Shown here piece by piece: positions 42,655-51,594 of a stretch of DNA of 64,000 nt; within the stretch, counting starts at the first letter, position 1, and each line of letters opens with the position of its first letter. The notes beneath the pieces were generated by a model. The model worked only from the letters and a program-made list of their open reading frames with translations. It was not told the DNA's origin and did no database searches. Source of the stretch: JBMNMU01 sp050953505 (GTDB lineage: Bacteria; Bacillota; Clostridia; Peptostreptococcales; Anaerovoracaceae); assembly GCA_050953505.1 (NCBI GenBank), contig JBMNMU010000001.1, forward strand, positions 1,240,001 through 1,304,000, in the 5' to 3' direction. A program made the position numbers and the translations under genes.

Positions 42655-42660
42655 TTAGAA

Positions 42661-43830
42661 TTAAAGTATAAACCTGTCAACATCGTCAGCAAGAATTCGA
42701 TCCATAAATTTCTCCTGAACATAGTCTCTGTCAATCTGAATCTCTTCCTCATTCATTTCTGGTATATTAAAGGAAATATCCTCGAGTAATTTTTCCATAA
42801 TGGTATGAAGCCTTCTTGCACCAATATTTTCTGTCTGCTCGTTGGTTTTATAGGCCATAGTCGCAATTTCGTCAATTGCTTCGTCAGTAAAGTTTATCTT
42901 GATTCCTTCTGTTTCCAGAAGCATTTTGTGTTGCTTTATTAAGGCATTTTCCGGAACTGTTAAAATCTGAACAAAGGCTTCTTTCGTAAGATTTTCTAGT
43001 TCAACTCGGATAGGAAATCGACCTTGAAGCTCAGGAATTAAATCTGTAGGCTTAGCTGTATGGAAAGCGCCTGCTCCGATGAATAAAATATGATCCGTTT
43101 TTACAGGCCCATACTTAGTGTTGACCACGCTACCTTCAACGATTGGCAGGATATCCCTCTGCACTCCTTCTCTAGAGACATCAGCACCAGTTCGATAACC
43201 AGATCCAGAGGCAATTTTGTCTATTTCATCGATAAAGATGATACCGTTTTGCTCTGCATTTTCTAGTGCCTCAGAGGTTACTTGATCCATATCGATGAGA
43301 TTTTGAGCTTCTTGCTCTCTTAGTATCTTTTTAGCATCCTTTACACGGACTTTTTTCTTTTTCTTTTTTTGTGGCATCATATCTCCGAAGATACTACCCA
43401 GGTTGATGCTCATAGATTCATTGCCTAAATCCAGCTGGTTACCTTTAGGAGCCTCAGTTACTTCAATTTCGATAAACTGCTCGTCAAGTAATCCATCCCT
43501 TAATTGCTGTCTAACTTGTTCTCTTGCCAGCTCTATATCTGTTTTTTCAGAGGATGGCTCCTCTTTTTGATCAGAGTCACGCTTTTGCTGACTATGGTTT
43601 GATTGGTATCCTCCCCCTAAAATAAAATCAAAGGGACCTCTCACGCCTTCATTGCTTGAGGTAGATTTTTTCTTCCCAGGGATAATAGCTTCTATAATCT
43701 TTTCTTCTGCAATTTCTTCTGCGATAGAGGATTTTTCTTTCATTCTTTTTTGCTTGGTAATTCTAATAGATGCTTCAACCAAGTCCCTTACCATGGAGTC
43801 TACATCTCTTCCTACATATCCAACTTCTGT
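42661..43830 (-). pseudogene. hslU: Native hslU, detached 3' part
   Basis: Codons ~92 to the end of the native HslU ATPase. The frame is intact from TEVGYVGRDVDSMVRDL to the C-terminal DDVDRFIL and includes Walker B (IIFIDEID) and both sensor regions. It lacks the N-terminus with Walker A, which is 12.3 kb away at 56151-56438. An internal ATG at 43794 could start a 377-residue fragment, but without a P-loop it would not be an active unfoldase and no good ribosome site precedes it. At the break the sequence changes from hslU to unrelated DNA after ACAGAAGT. Confidence 0.9.
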
Positions 43831-43938
43831 GGGGCGAATGGCTATGATAGATGGGTATTAGTAAATGTTAAGATACAATATTGAAATATGTTTTTTATGA
43901 CCCTAGGTGAGTATATCCTTACTCAATAATCTATTATT

Positions 43939-44152
43939 TCATTTTTTAAATATTTGGGCTTTAGTACTTAATATAGTATCACATTCGCTTTGATAAATCC
44001 AGCTAGTTCTTCTAACTTGTTTATTACTTTTTAAAAGTTCACCAAAGACCTTTCCCGTTAGATCTTCTATATTAACGCCGTCACTTACTCTTTTTTGTAA
44101 ACATTTACAATTTTTTAACTGTTCATCAACACATAATGATTCTAAAAAGGTG
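43939..44152 (-). pseudogene. Remnant ORF without a start codon
   Basis: An open frame of about 70 codons ends at 43939 and contains DGVNIEDLTGKVFGELLKSN and TSWIYQSECDTILSTKAQIF. A stop codon precedes it with no ATG, GTG or TTG between. It looks like the 3' remnant of a lost gene at the island edge. The family is not recognised. Confidence 0.35.
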
Positions 44153-44317
44153 GACTATGACTATAATTTCTCTCCACAGCATTTTTTAAAACTTTTTTGG
44201 ATTTTCATCCGAATTAAATACATAAATTTCTTATCTTTTATTTCATGCATTTATAATGATAATTTTTATTTTATTACAAATACTATTAATAACGATATAA
44301 TTATAGAGGAGCTAATA

Positions 44318-45382
44318 ATGACAACAAAAGATCAGGATATTAAAACGGTTTTTAGTAGTATAGATACAGCTGAATATATTAATTCTCAAGAGTTTATAGA
44401 TAATGTTCAGAGGTGTGACCACCAAGAAATCAAAGAAGCATGTATACAATTTGGTTTCAAATATTCACATGATTATATGAAATCATGTGGCGATCCCAAC
44501 TTTACTGATTTGTACCCAAATTCAATTTATAATATTTTAAACGATAATAGCAAATATATAATAATCAAAGGAAATGGCGAGGGTAAACCTCCAATAGCTT
44601 TAGTAAATAATAACTTTAAAGAGAATTTCTATGAATTGCATGAGCGTTATTTTTCTAAAGGCTACTATGATAAAAACAAAAACTGTATAAAGGCTCATAT
44701 TGTAGATGAAAATATTTTAAGGTTTGGTACACAAGATTATGGTTATTTTAATATTGAGTTTGAAGAAGCCAGTATTATCGATTTAATAAAGCAAAAAATA
44801 TATATAGTATCTTATGAACATAAGAATTATCAAGCAAATCTTTGTGCATTAGGGGGAAATTTGGGATACGAAACAAAATTAGCACAAGGTGATAAAAATT
44901 TGATTTTATCCAACGTTGAGTTAAAGAAAAATATAGCAACTTTATTATATGATAATATTATAAGTAATAATATTAAATTAGAAGGAGGAGATAAGAAAGC
45001 TATAGATTTCATTGATGTTATCTGGAAAGATTGTGTAAAAAATCAGATAAATTTTGCTTTTGAAATTGAAAAAAGTAAAGATTGGAACTCTGCTTTAGGT
45101 AGACTATCAACTTTAAGATTAGCTTCTCCTTATGGAGATTTAATTAAATATGTTATTGTTGCTGATGAAAAATATTATCATAATGTAAAATCAAAGGCAC
45201 AAAAGTTAATTTACAAACGTGATTTTTCATCAGACAAATTATTTTTCTTACCTATAGATAGCCTAATTAATTTAATAAAGAAATTATTATACAATAATAT
45301 TTTAAATAATGATGTGTATTCTAGAAATAAAATTTTTAATGAATGTCTAATGCCAATTAATTGCAATTCACTATTTAACTAA
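44318..45382 (+). CDS. Probable type II restriction endonuclease
   Basis: A 354-residue protein convergent with a DNA methyltransferase, overlapping it by 12 bp at the 3' ends. The block INFAFEIEKSKDWNSALGRL has the E-x-E/K arrangement of PD-(D/E)XK nucleases seen in several restriction enzymes, where a core 'FEIE-S' strand precedes a Gly-Leu-Arg-Leu helix. The start MTTKDQD is set by GAGGAGC; the frame is open further upstream to a GTG at 44150 without a site. Its codons are very AT-rich compared with neighbouring housekeeping genes. Specificity cannot be read. Confidence 0.65.
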   Translation: MTTKDQDIKTVFSSIDTAEYINSQEFIDNVQRCDHQEIKEACIQFGFKYSHDYMKSCGDPNFTDLYPNSIYNILNDNSKYIIIKGNGEGKPPIALVNNNFKENFYELHERYFSKGYYDKNKNCIKAHIVDENILRFGTQDYGYFNIEFEEASIIDLIKQKIYIVSYEHKNYQANLCALGGNLGYETKLAQGDKNLILSNVELKKNIATLLYDNIISNNIKLEGGDKKAIDFIDVIWKDCVKNQINFAFEIEKSKDWNSALGRLSTLRLASPYGDLIKYVIVADEKYYHNVKSKAQKLIYKRDFSSDKLFFLPIDSLINLIKKLLYNNILNNDVYSRNKIFNECLMPINCNSLFN

Positions 45383-46149
45383 CTTTCTATTTTGTATTCT
45401 TTTTTGTGCATCTTCAAATCTTTCTTTTGAAAGCTCAAATCCTATATAATTTCTATTTTCTTGTAAAGCTACTATTGCAGTAGTACCGCTACCCATAAAA
45501 TTATCTAAAATAAGGTCATTTTTATTTGACCAGGATATTATTTGATCTCGCGCTAATTTTTCCGGGAATGGGGATGTATGTATTGATTTTGTATTCTTGC
45601 CCACATTATATGACCATACATTTCCCTTCATTTTCATATCTTTTACTATAGTTGTTTCATTTCTTCCACGCATTGCCTGTTCATTTGATTTAGCTTTGAT
45701 TCTGTTTCTTTTACTACCTGCTGTTTTACAACTAACTTTTATAGGATTGAATGTTTTAGGCTTCTCTTTGCTAAATACAAACATATATTCAAATTCTTGT
45801 TCATACCTATTATGGTTTGAGGGATATAGCTATTTTTTTTATATATCATAGTATCATGTAAATTAAATCCAATTTCTTTAAAGTATAGTGCTTGTCTAAA
45901 TGAAGTTCCAGTTTCATTTCCGTTTTCAGTTGAATCTCCTACAACCCATATTACAACTCCCCCGACCTTAATAACTCTATATAACTGCTCTGCAATTTTT
46001 TTAAACTTTTCGACTTCTAATACATCATATTTATTTTCCCTCATTTTATCATAAGGTGGTGATGTTATTACTAAATCGACACAATTATTATCTAATAATT
46101 CTAATCCGTCCAAGCAGTCTATGTTATAGACTTCATTAATAGGTAACAA
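45371..46149 (-). pseudogene. Beta-class DNA methyltransferase, frameshifted
   Basis: Two overlapping frames together make one methyltransferase of about 260 residues. The N-terminal part (TTG start behind AAGGGG) has the catalytic motif IV DLVITSPPYDKMREN. The C-terminal part has motif I FMGSGTTAIVAL and ENRNYIGFELSKERF. This motif order is beta class, and SPPY favours N4-cytosine or N6-adenine methylation. Around 45815-45830 the frame shifts: restoring one A in CCTCAAACC gives PQNHNRYEQEFEYMFVFSK, the expected family sequence. A true one-base deletion, a programmed shift or a sequence error are all possible. Confidence 0.8.
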
Positions 46150-46393
46150 AACTGATTCCCCTTTTAATAACTCGTTAAATTTTTATCGGGTGTATTTCAT
46201 ATCAGTTTTCTTTAGTAAAAAATTATGTGTAACTCACTTTAAATATAAACATATGATATATTTTTATGTTCTTATTTGTTTATGGTAATCTAAAAGTACA
46301 ATAAACGGCAGCCATAAATACAAAAAGTAATTGCCAGTACAAACCTAACAATATACCCTATTAAGTGACTAAAGCTTATAGGGAGGAAAGGAA

Positions 46394-47893
46394 GTGCTGA
46401 CAATTACACAAGTAAATTATATCCGAGAACTGTTCTTTTTGGAAGGGAAAACCTACTCTGAAATTAACAAAATGACCGGAAAGAACTATCGCACCATTAG
46501 GAAATATGTTGAAATGGATAATTTCAACCAGAAACACCATAAGGCCAAAAGGCCGAACAGGACTGATGTATTAAGACCTATCATCAACAAATGGCTAACT
46601 GAGGATAAATCAAGACATTACAAACAAAGGCATACTGCAAAGAGGGTCTATGACCGACTAAAAGAAGAGCACCCTGAGATTTTAACAGTCTCAGAGAGAA
46701 CCGTAAGAAATGTCTTCAAAGAAGAAAGAGAAAAGGTATTCGGATCAGATGATGCCTACCTTCTCCTTGAGCATCCAGGAGGTGAAGCCCAAGTTGACTT
46801 TGGAAGCTTTGAAGCATTTGAAAACGGCTCTATTAAAAAGTTTCATGAGCTCATCTTGTCGTTCCCAAAATCCAATGCAGGCTTTGCAGTGGCAACCAGG
46901 AGTGAAACAAGAGAAGCCCTCCTTGAAGGCCTTGTTACAATATTTAATTTCATAGGCTATGTTCCAAGTGCGATATGGTTTGACCAAATGTCATCAGCAG
47001 CCCTTAGAACCCGAGATGAAAAAGGTCTTGTCAAAGTAAATGACTTCGTAATGCGATTCTCTACCCATTATGGATTTAATGTTAAGTTTTGCAATTCAAA
47101 CAGTGGCAATGAAAAAGGCAATGTAGAGAACAAAGTGGGTGCAATTAGGCGTAATTTGTTTGTTCCAGAGCCTACAGTCACTGACCTTGACTTATTTAAC
47201 TGCCACCTTCTTAAGAAGTGTCTTAAGAGAAACAAAGAGCTTCATTACCGCTACAAAGAGCCCATAGAAAAGCTCTTTGAAGATGAAAAATCATTGATGA
47301 TACCAGTTAACAAGGTTCCTTTTGATACAGCAAGGTATGAGACAAGAAAGGTAAACAAGTATGGACTTATTGAATATTCATCATGCCGTTACTCAGTAAG
47401 CCCCAAGTATGTTGGACAATTCGTGATGCTTAAGGTAATGGCCAATGAGATAGAGATATTTTCAAAAGACCTCTCAGAAAGAATTACTGCGCATCAAAGA
47501 TTGTTTGAAAAAGATGGTGAGTCAATTAATTACATAGACTTTATCGACATCATAAAGGTAAGGCCAAATGCATTGAAATACTCAGGAATCTACTCTCTGT
47601 TGCCAGATTCATGGCAGGATTACCTTCAATCCCTAGATAAGGATTCCTTTAAACAGGCCTTTGAAATCTTAAAAATGATACTCCTTGAAGACGATATGGA
47701 TTATGCAGATAGGGTTCTAAGAGAAACAGCAAAGCATGATTCCAAATCACCTGAAGCCATAGGGGTAACATACAAGAGACTCAAGGAAAACAGCATAATC
47801 TATGATAGCCCAATCCAATTTCCTTCAGATTTACCTCTTTACGAGGTTGATACATCACAATACGACATACTAATGGGAGGTGGTTATCAATGA
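46394..47893 (+). CDS. istA: IS21-family transposase IstA
   Basis: A 499-residue DDE transposase. The N-terminal HTH (KTYSEINKMTGKNYRTIRKYV) binds the ends. The catalytic triad candidates are Asp in EAQVDFGSF, Asp in WFDQMSSAAL and Glu in GNVENKVGAIRRNLFV. A beta-barrel C-terminal domain follows. GTG start behind GGAGGAAAGGAA. It overlaps istB by 4 nt, the usual coupling. Confidence 0.95.
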   Translation: MLTITQVNYIRELFFLEGKTYSEINKMTGKNYRTIRKYVEMDNFNQKHHKAKRPNRTDVLRPIINKWLTEDKSRHYKQRHTAKRVYDRLKEEHPEILTVSERTVRNVFKEEREKVFGSDDAYLLLEHPGGEAQVDFGSFEAFENGSIKKFHELILSFPKSNAGFAVATRSETREALLEGLVTIFNFIGYVPSAIWFDQMSSAALRTRDEKGLVKVNDFVMRFSTHYGFNVKFCNSNSGNEKGNVENKVGAIRRNLFVPEPTVTDLDLFNCHLLKKCLKRNKELHYRYKEPIEKLFEDEKSLMIPVNKVPFDTARYETRKVNKYGLIEYSSCRYSVSPKYVGQFVMLKVMANEIEIFSKDLSERITAHQRLFEKDGESINYIDFIDIIKVRPNALKYSGIYSLLPDSWQDYLQSLDKDSFKQAFEILKMILLEDDMDYADRVLRETAKHDSKSPEAIGVTYKRLKENSIIYDSPIQFPSDLPLYEVDTSQYDILMGGGYQ

Positions 47894-48606
47894 GGGAAGA
47901 GATTAGCCAATACCAAAGGAAACTAAGGCTATCAAGCAACCTTATGGAAATCTATCCGGCAATCAAAGCCCAGAGCCAAGAAGAGTTTCTTCTCAAGCTT
48001 CTAAAAGAACTCTATGAAGACCGTGAGGAGAAAAGGCGAATCAGAAACCTAAACAATGCAGGATTCCAAGTATTAAAATCCCTTAACGGGTATGATTTTT
48101 CACAAATCAGATTTCCGGAAGGCCTACAACTCCACAATGTTGAATCCTTATCCTTTCTTGAAAAGAAAGAGAATCTGATACTTTACGGATCAGTTGGAAC
48201 CGGCAAGACCCATCTGTCTGTGGCTCTTGGAGTTAAAGCAATCAATCAAGGCAAGAAAGCTGTGTTTTACCGTGTTCACGACTTGATTAATGAGCTTGAA
48301 TCAGACGATATGAAGAAAGTTGCTAGGACACACAAGAAAATACATCAAGCTGACCTGTTGATACTTGATGAATGGGGTTACCTTCCCCTTCATCAAGAAG
48401 GCGCCAGACTTTTGTTTGACATCATCTCATCATGTTATGAGACTAAAAGTGTTATTATCACTACTAATATTGAGTTTGGCAGGTGGAAAGGCTTCCTGTT
48501 TGATGAAAAGCTCACAGCTGCAATAGTCGATAGACTCGTACATCATTCACACATGTTGATATTTACAGGGAAAAGCTACCGTATGACAAATTCATTAATG
48601 AGGTAG
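47890..48606 (+). CDS. istB: IS21-family helper ATPase IstB
   Basis: A 238-residue AAA+ ATPase related to DnaC that regulates IstA target choice. Walker A is GSVGTGKTHLS and Walker B LLILDEWGYLP. AHEAD of the ATPase is a short helical N-terminus. Complete length for the family. Confidence 0.95.
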   Translation: MREEISQYQRKLRLSSNLMEIYPAIKAQSQEEFLLKLLKELYEDREEKRRIRNLNNAGFQVLKSLNGYDFSQIRFPEGLQLHNVESLSFLEKKENLILYGSVGTGKTHLSVALGVKAINQGKKAVFYRVHDLINELESDDMKKVARTHKKIHQADLLILDEWGYLPLHQEGARLLFDIISSCYETKSVIITTNIEFGRWKGFLFDEKLTAAIVDRLVHHSHMLIFTGKSYRMTNSLMR

Positions 48607-48701
48607 TCCAGGTTGGTACTGGTAATTGCATTTTTGATTGCCAAAAGTTGCATTTTGGTATTGCCAAACACACTTATTCAAAATAATATGTTAATTTAAT
48701 T

Positions 48702-48730
48702 AAAAAGAGTAGCTTTTTAGCTACCCTTTA
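48702..48730 (-). terminator. Terminator of the decayed hslU copy
   Basis: GGGTAGCT/AGCTACTC hairpin with an AAAA loop and a T-run on the minus strand, just beyond the hslU tail ending at 48741. It differs in sequence from the terminators of the native hslU and the island hslU. Confidence 0.7.
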
Positions 48731-48895
48731 TTAGTAATTATTATATAAACTTTTGAATATCATCTTCCTGAATTTTATCGTAAGCGTCAAATAAAGGACA
48801 CATAGACATACAGCTCGCATTTGTTGGTGGCAGTTAAATATTAACTATCGCCAACTGATGCGAGCTGTTGTTACTTAGCAGTAGTTAATGATTAA

Positions 48896-50506
48896 CTACT
48901 GCTGCAAATTTCTGCATATCCTGGAAAGATCCTTGGACCAAGGAAGATACTTCTTTAGTACTTCAGGATCCTTTATGTCTACATTGGGAAGTTGTTCAAA
49001 TAAGTACTGTAGATAAGAGAATGGATTTAAGCCATTTTCCTTGGCCGTTTCGATCAAACTGTAGGTAACGGCACTAGCATCTGCTCCTCTTGGAGTATTT
49101 GAAAAGAGCCAGTTTTTACGACCAATTACAAAAGGTTTGATGGAACGTTCTGCACGATTATTGCTAATCTCCAATCGTCCATCAAGAAGGTATCGTTCAA
49201 GATATTTTCTCTGTTTTAAGCTGTATCCAATAGCTTCACCCAGTTTACTTTTAGGCAGTACTAATGCCTCATTTTTTAAAACCCACGCAAAGTACGCCCC
49301 AATAAGAGGCTTTGCTTCCTCGCGGCGACGCTTTGTCCGCTCGATAGGTGGCAAATCTCGGATTTCCTGTTCAATCTGAAATAACTTGTTGCAATAGGAA
49401 AGTCCTTGGTGAATGGTAATTGCCGCGGGGCTACCTTTTGTTCCGAGGGCTTTAAGTGCCTCATCATATTTTCTCCTAGCATGTGCCCAGCAGCCTACCA
49501 GTGTAATACTTTCCTCAGGATTCTCATTATCTTCAAGCTTATGGTAACCAGCATACCCATCGGTATGAAGAAAGCCTTTAAATCCCTTCAGGAATTTCTT
49601 CGCGTAATCGCCGGAGCGCCCCTGTGTGTATTCATAAAGTACAATGGGTATATCGTCCCGACTTGTGCGATAAAGCCACATGTAGCTTTGTGCAGTGGCC
49701 TCTCTTCCAGGTTCACGCAGAACTTCAAGCACAGTTTCGTCTGCGTGTAGGACCTCTCTTTTTATCAGTTCAGCATGCATGGCTTCATAAAGAGGCTTCA
49801 GCCATGATGAGGACGCCTTGATTATCCAGTTTGCCAAAGTCTGTCTGCTCAGGTTAATACCATATCTTTTGAATTGCTGTTCTTGCCGATAGAGAGGAAT
49901 CGCTTCTACATACTTGCGGCTCATGATATGGGCAAGCATGGACGGAGAAGCAAGGCTATTTCTGATTGCAGGATTGGGCATCGCGGCAGCTATGATAGGC
50001 GTTGAAAGCTCATTCTTTTCACAGCTTCTACAGGCATATACATAGCGTACATGTTCCGTGACCATTACTTGTGCCGGGATTACCTTTAGCTCTTTCCTGA
50101 CTTCCTTCTTCATTTCATGTAACGTTTCTCCACATTGAGGACAGTCCATCTCCTCAACAGAAAGACGATATTCGATAGTTTCTGTAGGAAGTGGCTTTAT
50201 GATTTTATCCTTATGACCTTTTTTCTTTTTCTTGCGGGCAACACAAACTTCGCCAAGATCTGGCTCTGACATGACAAATGCAGCTGATTCCGATTCTACC
50301 TCGTTGAAGAAACTCATCTGCTCGAAAGGTGAGGTGTGCTCACTTGACGGTCCGAATCGCTGCGCTCTTGACAAGCGGTACTGTTCTTCATACCAGGAAA
50401 GCCTAGAAGAAAGCTCATCCACCCTGGTGGAAAGCCTCATCACCTGCTCCTCTAATTCTTCTCTTGAAAGGGATGCTAAATCCCTTGAAATATTCACGTT
50501 TTCCAT
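48896..50506 (-). CDS. tnpC: IS66-family transposase TnpC
   Basis: DDE transposase of IS66, about 536 residues from MENVNISRDL. A coiled-coil N-terminus (LSREELEEQVMRLSTRVDEL) is followed by a zinc-finger CPQCGE...CRSCEK. The catalytic Asp candidates are in LHADETVLEV and HTDGYAGYHKL, and the Glu in NNRAERSIKPFVIGRKNWLF. The frame is open 19 codons upstream of the chosen Met; no clear ribosome site is present for either start. Confidence 0.93.
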   Translation of the reverse strand: MENVNISRDLASLSREELEEQVMRLSTRVDELSSRLSWYEEQYRLSRAQRFGPSSEHTSPFEQMSFFNEVESESAAFVMSEPDLGEVCVARKKKKKGHKDKIIKPLPTETIEYRLSVEEMDCPQCGETLHEMKKEVRKELKVIPAQVMVTEHVRYVYACRSCEKNELSTPIIAAAMPNPAIRNSLASPSMLAHIMSRKYVEAIPLYRQEQQFKRYGINLSRQTLANWIIKASSSWLKPLYEAMHAELIKREVLHADETVLEVLREPGREATAQSYMWLYRTSRDDIPIVLYEYTQGRSGDYAKKFLKGFKGFLHTDGYAGYHKLEDNENPEESITLVGCWAHARRKYDEALKALGTKGSPAAITIHQGLSYCNKLFQIEQEIRDLPPIERTKRRREEAKPLIGAYFAWVLKNEALVLPKSKLGEAIGYSLKQRKYLERYLLDGRLEISNNRAERSIKPFVIGRKNWLFSNTPRGADASAVTYSLIETAKENGLNPFSYLQYLFEQLPNVDIKDPEVLKKYLPWSKDLSRICRNLQQ

Positions 50507-50584
50507 GGTTTTATTATACCATGTAGCAGTGCCAAAAACAAGAGAAAAACATACGAAAAGCATTGAAATTTAACGGTTTCTAAT

Positions 50585-50941
50585 TCATAATACTGTGTAA
50601 TTTTTATGCGGGATAAATTTCTCCATCAATAGTCCGTCAAGTAATCTGTTCAGATCATTGATAGTGACGTTAGTAGCACCTTCCTTCTGAGAAAAGGTTG
50701 GCCAGCAGAAACGTCCACGCTCACGACGCTTGTAGTAAAGCGCAAACCCGTCTTTATCCCAATGCAAAATTTTGATTTTATCCTTGTTCTTGTTACAGAA
50801 AACGAAGAGAGCACCCTGGAACGGGTCAAGTTCAAATGATCCCTGTACAATAGCCGCTAATCCATTTATTGATTTTCTCATATCAACATGACCGTAGGAA
50901 AGATAGACAGTTGTCTTTGATGGAAATCTGCGAATTGTCAT
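50585..50941 (-). CDS. tnpB: IS66 accessory protein TnpB
   Basis: A 118-residue IS66 Orf2-type protein. Family signatures are VDMRKSINGLAAIV, GALFVFCNKNKDKIKILHWDKDGFALYYKRRERGRF. The start overlaps the tnpA stop (ATGA), giving translational coupling. It is needed with TnpA and TnpC for transposition in IS66 elements. Confidence 0.94.
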   Translation of the reverse strand: MTIRRFPSKTTVYLSYGHVDMRKSINGLAAIVQGSFELDPFQGALFVFCNKNKDKIKILHWDKDGFALYYKRRERGRFCWPTFSQKEGATNVTINDLNRLLDGLLMEKFIPHKNYTVL

Positions 50942-51294
50942 ATGGCTTTCATCACTTTCAGTACTTCGAAAAATTGCCTTTGATCACAGCCATTGTGAAG
51001 TTCTATGGTGAAATCACCAAAGCGGATTATCATATAGCTATCATCGTTCTTTTCTTTCTCCGGGACTTTCAAAGTAGCTACTTCTGTTCCGGCAGACATG
51101 TCCACCTTCAGCCAGTTTGTTTCTACGGTATTTGCATCTGTTTCTTTCCTGAGCTTAGCAATCCAATACCTTAGGGTGCTATACGGGATATTATGGTTTG
51201 CACACCATTCATTCTGTGTCATACCGCTTTCTTCTAGATCGCACAACCTTGAGATCCACAGCTGACGCTGCTCCTCTCTCTTATTTACATTCAT
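50938..51294 (-). CDS. tnpA: IS66 accessory protein TnpA
   Basis: A ~118-residue IS66 Orf1-type protein with an N-terminal HTH-like block, QWISRLCDLEESGMTQNEWC-type sequence followed by NHNIPYSTLRYWIAKLRKE. The start MNVNKREE is behind GGGAGGAGCATGCTTA; six extra codons are open upstream. Confidence 0.9.
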   Translation of the reverse strand: MNVNKREEQRQLWISRLCDLEESGMTQNEWCANHNIPYSTLRYWIAKLRKETDANTVETNWLKVDMSAGTEVATLKVPEKEKNDDSYMIIRFGDFTIELHNGCDQRQFFEVLKVMKAI

Positions 51295-51594
51295 TAAGCA
51301 TGCTCCTCCCATTCACTAATACATATACTGTGGTTGGTTAGAAGCATTTTTTCATATTACATTGGTCTGTTCAAGGTGTGTACAATTTGACGCTTACATT
51401 TTATCAGCGAATTTTTACTGTCAATATCACTTCATTTTTAGTATCATCAGGTAGATTAAAAGAAATCTCTTCTACTAATTTCTCCATAACTGTATTCAAG
51501 AGGGCTATGTATGTAGCCTTGCCTTTAAAGAAATATTTACTGTTGAAAAAGATTTTACAGGTAGTGTCACGCATTCCGCATGGGGGAATTCTAT

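Larger units (their letters stand above)
46277..48672 (+). mobile_element. IS21-family insertion sequence
   Basis: 2,396 bp with imperfect terminal inverted repeats (TGTTTATGGTAAT and TGTGTTTGGCAAT, plus internal AT-rich repeats) flanked by the 6-bp target duplication CTTATT (46271-46276 and 48673-48678). Contains istA and istB. The intact ends and duplication indicate a complete element. Confidence 0.92.
48780..51397 (-). mobile_element. IS66-family insertion sequence
   Basis: 2,618 bp with terminal repeats GTAAGCGTCAAAT at both ends and the 8-bp target duplication ATTTTATC (48772-48779 and 51398-51405), both typical of IS66. Encodes TnpA, TnpB and TnpC on the minus strand. Inserted in the decayed hslU tail. 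Appears complete. Confidence 0.95.
48741..51545 (-). pseudogene. Decayed hslU 3' tail, interrupted by IS66
   Basis: Outside the IS66 element, 51406-51503 reads VMEKLVEEISFNLPDDTK and, after a short deletion and frame change, continues across the IS as DKIQEDDIQKFI-stop (48741-48779). This matches the C-terminus of the island hslU (DKIQQDDIQKFIL). Weaker similarity (ARLHT) extends to about 51545, broken by a 17-bp insertion. It is a third hslU-derived sequence, more decayed than the other two. Confidence 0.8.

Noticed and set aside
42661..43794. A separate 377-aa HslU gene starting at the internal ATG
   Set aside because: It begins inside hslU, lacks the P-loop, has no good ribosome site and the homology continues upstream to the island junction. 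It is the detached 3' part of native hslU.
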